A stretch of DNA of 64,000 bases from Eopsaltria australis (Eukaryota; Chordata; Aves; Passeriformes; Petroicidae). Below, piece by piece: positions 62,401 through 64,000 of this stretch (its first letter is position 1; the number at the start of each line of letters is the position of its first letter). The notes beneath the pieces were generated by a model, which had not been told where the DNA came from, searched no databases, and saw nothing but the letters and a program-made list of their open reading frames with translations. Location: assembly GCA_034509425.1 (NCBI GenBank), contig JAVTVJ010000121.1:2666001-2730000 (forward strand). Reading direction: 5' to 3'. The translations under genes were made by a program, and so were the position numbers.

Positions 62401-64000
62401 AAAGGAGAAGTGACTGGACAGAAACGCCCTGAGAACAGCCTTTTGGAAGAAACAGTGCTGTTTGACCATGCAGTCCGAATGGGTAAGGACAGGGCCAGGG
62501 CTTCCCTCACAGCATGCTGCAGGCCATGCTGGGTGTTCTGCCCCTTGACCTTGCTGAAAACACCTGTGACTCAAGAGCAGGGTAACAGAACACCAGGTTA
62601 AAGCTTCTTGATGTGATTTTGAGGTTGTGAATTTTCACAGTGGAAACTACAGGAAATCATAATATTCTTTTTTTGTTAATTTTTAATTAACCTGAAAGTT
62701 CATACTTTGGTGGCAGACCTGGTAATTTATGAGCCTTACATAGTATGACATACTTCTACTTGTGTTTACTTACTTCACCTTCAATTGCTACACTTTTGTG
62801 AAGGCTTTACTTTCTTTTTCTGTAGTTTGTTCTTTATAGAACAAGAACTGTTTCTTGCTGGAGAAACATTAACTTTAAAATTCTTTGCTTTTTCCTTTCA
62901 GCACCTGTGATCACAGAAGAAACTACTTTTCAGCTTGAAGATATCATTAAACAGAGGATATTGGATGAGGTTAATATTCTCTTACCTGTTCCTCCTTGTA
63001 TTGTTCATAGGCTTGATTCACAGGGCACATTCCAAGGATGAGTTTGAAGCATTTCCAATGTTAGGAGTAGAATTATCTTAATTTCTGCAGCTTGTTTTAT
63101 TCTTTTGTCTTGATGGATGTGTCTTAAGATTTCTAAGGAGCCCTATTTTTATATCTCTGTTATATGCCAAGTTTTGGTACACTTCAAAACATGAGTGTGT
63201 GCAGATAAAACTGTACGGAGTTTATTTGGAATTTAAAGCCAGTCTGTAAGTATTGGCTGTTACCGTAGCTGGTGCTCTGAGCATTCTGAACTGTGACCAA
63301 AATTCAGTTGTTTGCTTCATTTTGCTTCGCTGATAGAAAATTTGTATCTCACAGCTTGTTGAGCCTTACTGTTAGCTGAATTTAAAAAGATGGGGAAGAG
63401 TTTATAACTCGCTCATTAAAAACAAGGACACAAGTAGAGGTATAACTTTTATTACTTTTTTTTTTCAAATGAAAGTGCGAAACTTGGTGAGCCCTGGGAA
63501 GTCACATGCATAAACTAGTTAATGTGCCAGATATATAATTGAAAAATAAGATGTAGCTGATATTTGACTGTAGTTGCATTTGGTCATTACTTTATGACTT
63601 TCTCAGGCATGGGATGATGTTGTACCAAAAGAAAAACCCAAAGAGGAAGCTTTTGAGTACAAGAAGCGGATCAGTTTGGATCATGAGAAGAGTAAGCTGA
63701 GTCTCGCTGAAATCTATGAGCAAGAATACATGAAACTTCACCAGGTAACACGAACAATGCCTTTCCTTTGGCTTTGAAGTTCACACCATGTACTCTTGTG
63801 TGTTTATTTATACACTTTCAAAGTGGAAGTACTTTAGTCTTTCTCTGAGAGTTCACCAGTGAAAGGGCTGTACCTTGTGTTGTTACCAGTCTTGCTAAAG
63901 TAAAATAGCCTTATGAATGGTGTTACAGTTATATTGCATTTTTAATGCAGCAAAAGACTGAAGAGGAGGAAAATCCTGAACACAAAGAAATTCAGGAAAT
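59338..64000 (+). CDS. MPHOSPH10: U3 small nucleolar ribonucleoprotein MPP10 (3'-truncated by window end)
   Basis: Mpp10 is a nucleolar scaffold of the SSU processome. With IMP3 and IMP4 it binds U3 snoRNP and supports 18S rRNA processing. Exons are 59338-59432, 59902-60556, 61341-61498, 61907-62078, 62341-62482, 62902-62969, 63607-63744 and 63951 onward. All phases agree, and together they give 492 codons plus two bases. Human is 681 residues, so roughly 70 percent is present. Recognisable blocks are PECFL (27-31), LVIENFDEEQIWQQLELQN (66-84), SDEDSDIDFDI and VDDKFFKL in exon 2, YKDFFDP in exon 3, KPWQLKGEV (376-384), QKRPENSLLEE, DHAVRMAPVITEETT, AWDDVV and DHEKSKLSLAEIYEQEY. Acidic Asp/Glu tracts fill exons 2-3, as in the family. 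The start at 59338 matches the usual MA- N-terminus, although the frame is open upstream to an ATG at 59191. The exon 6 donor GTTAAT is weak, but the AWDDVV junction supports it. Confidence 0.97.
61392..61415 (+). repeat. Coding GAT microsatellite in MPHOSPH10 exon 3
   Basis: Eight codons (four GAT, one GGT, three GAT) encode Asp4-Gly-Asp3 within the acidic region. Such trinucleotide runs vary in length easily, and here that would change only the size of an acidic tract. Confidence 0.85.

Noticed and set aside
1..64000. CRISPR arrays, bacterial operons, phage or plasmid modules
   Set aside because: The window is intron-bearing vertebrate DNA. No regularly spaced direct repeats with unique spacers, ribosome-binding sites or prokaryotic gene packing were seen.

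Overview
The window is nuclear DNA from a vertebrate, very probably a bird. The evidence is two intron-split genes with vertebrate protein matches, several antisense and sense fragments of CR1 LINEs (the dominant bird retroposon), no Alu/L1/B2-type repeats, and short, compact introns near GC-rich CpG islands. A passerine is plausible, but the sequence does not prove it.

Layout. Positions 1 to about 44,700 are AT-rich DNA in which I recognise no coding exon on either strand. They hold CR1 remnants (about 23,420-23,522 and 42,480-43,170), simple repeats, a decayed tRNA-Cys-like sequence near 41,621-41,696 and some short perfect hairpins. An orphan CpG island follows (about 44,920-46,330). It contains a (GGGGAT)n array, a consensus splice donor on the minus strand at 45,598/45,597, and a CR1 fragment that splits it. 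The likeliest reading is the promoter and first exon of an unidentified minus-strand gene, with the 45 kb to its left as first-intron DNA; this is inference. Positions 46,340-51,800 look intergenic.

The supported genes are at the right. MCEE (methylmalonyl-CoA epimerase, minus strand) is complete in three coding exons: 56,996-56,966, 53,877-53,537 and 51,980-51,828. Together they give a 174-residue protein. Its first coding exon is only 31 nt long and was found by reading the splice phase out of the CpG island. MPHOSPH10 (U3 snoRNP component Mpp10, plus strand) begins at 59,338. Its first eight coding exons are in the window, and it runs off the right edge inside exon 8, after 492 codons and two bases.

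The two genes are head to head, as they are in human. Here their start codons are 2.3 kb apart, and the space between them holds a GC-rich minisatellite of about 16 copies, a CR1 insertion and a second minisatellite directly upstream of MPHOSPH10. This looks like a once-compact divergent promoter that has been pulled apart. The gene products act in unrelated processes: mitochondrial propionate catabolism and nucleolar 18S rRNA processing. They probably share only housekeeping promoter architecture.

I found no previously undescribed enzymatic or defence system. The most unusual structures are the 13-bp tandem repeat that copies the MCEE exon 1 splice donor, the promoter minisatellites, and the G-quadruplex-prone hexamer array.
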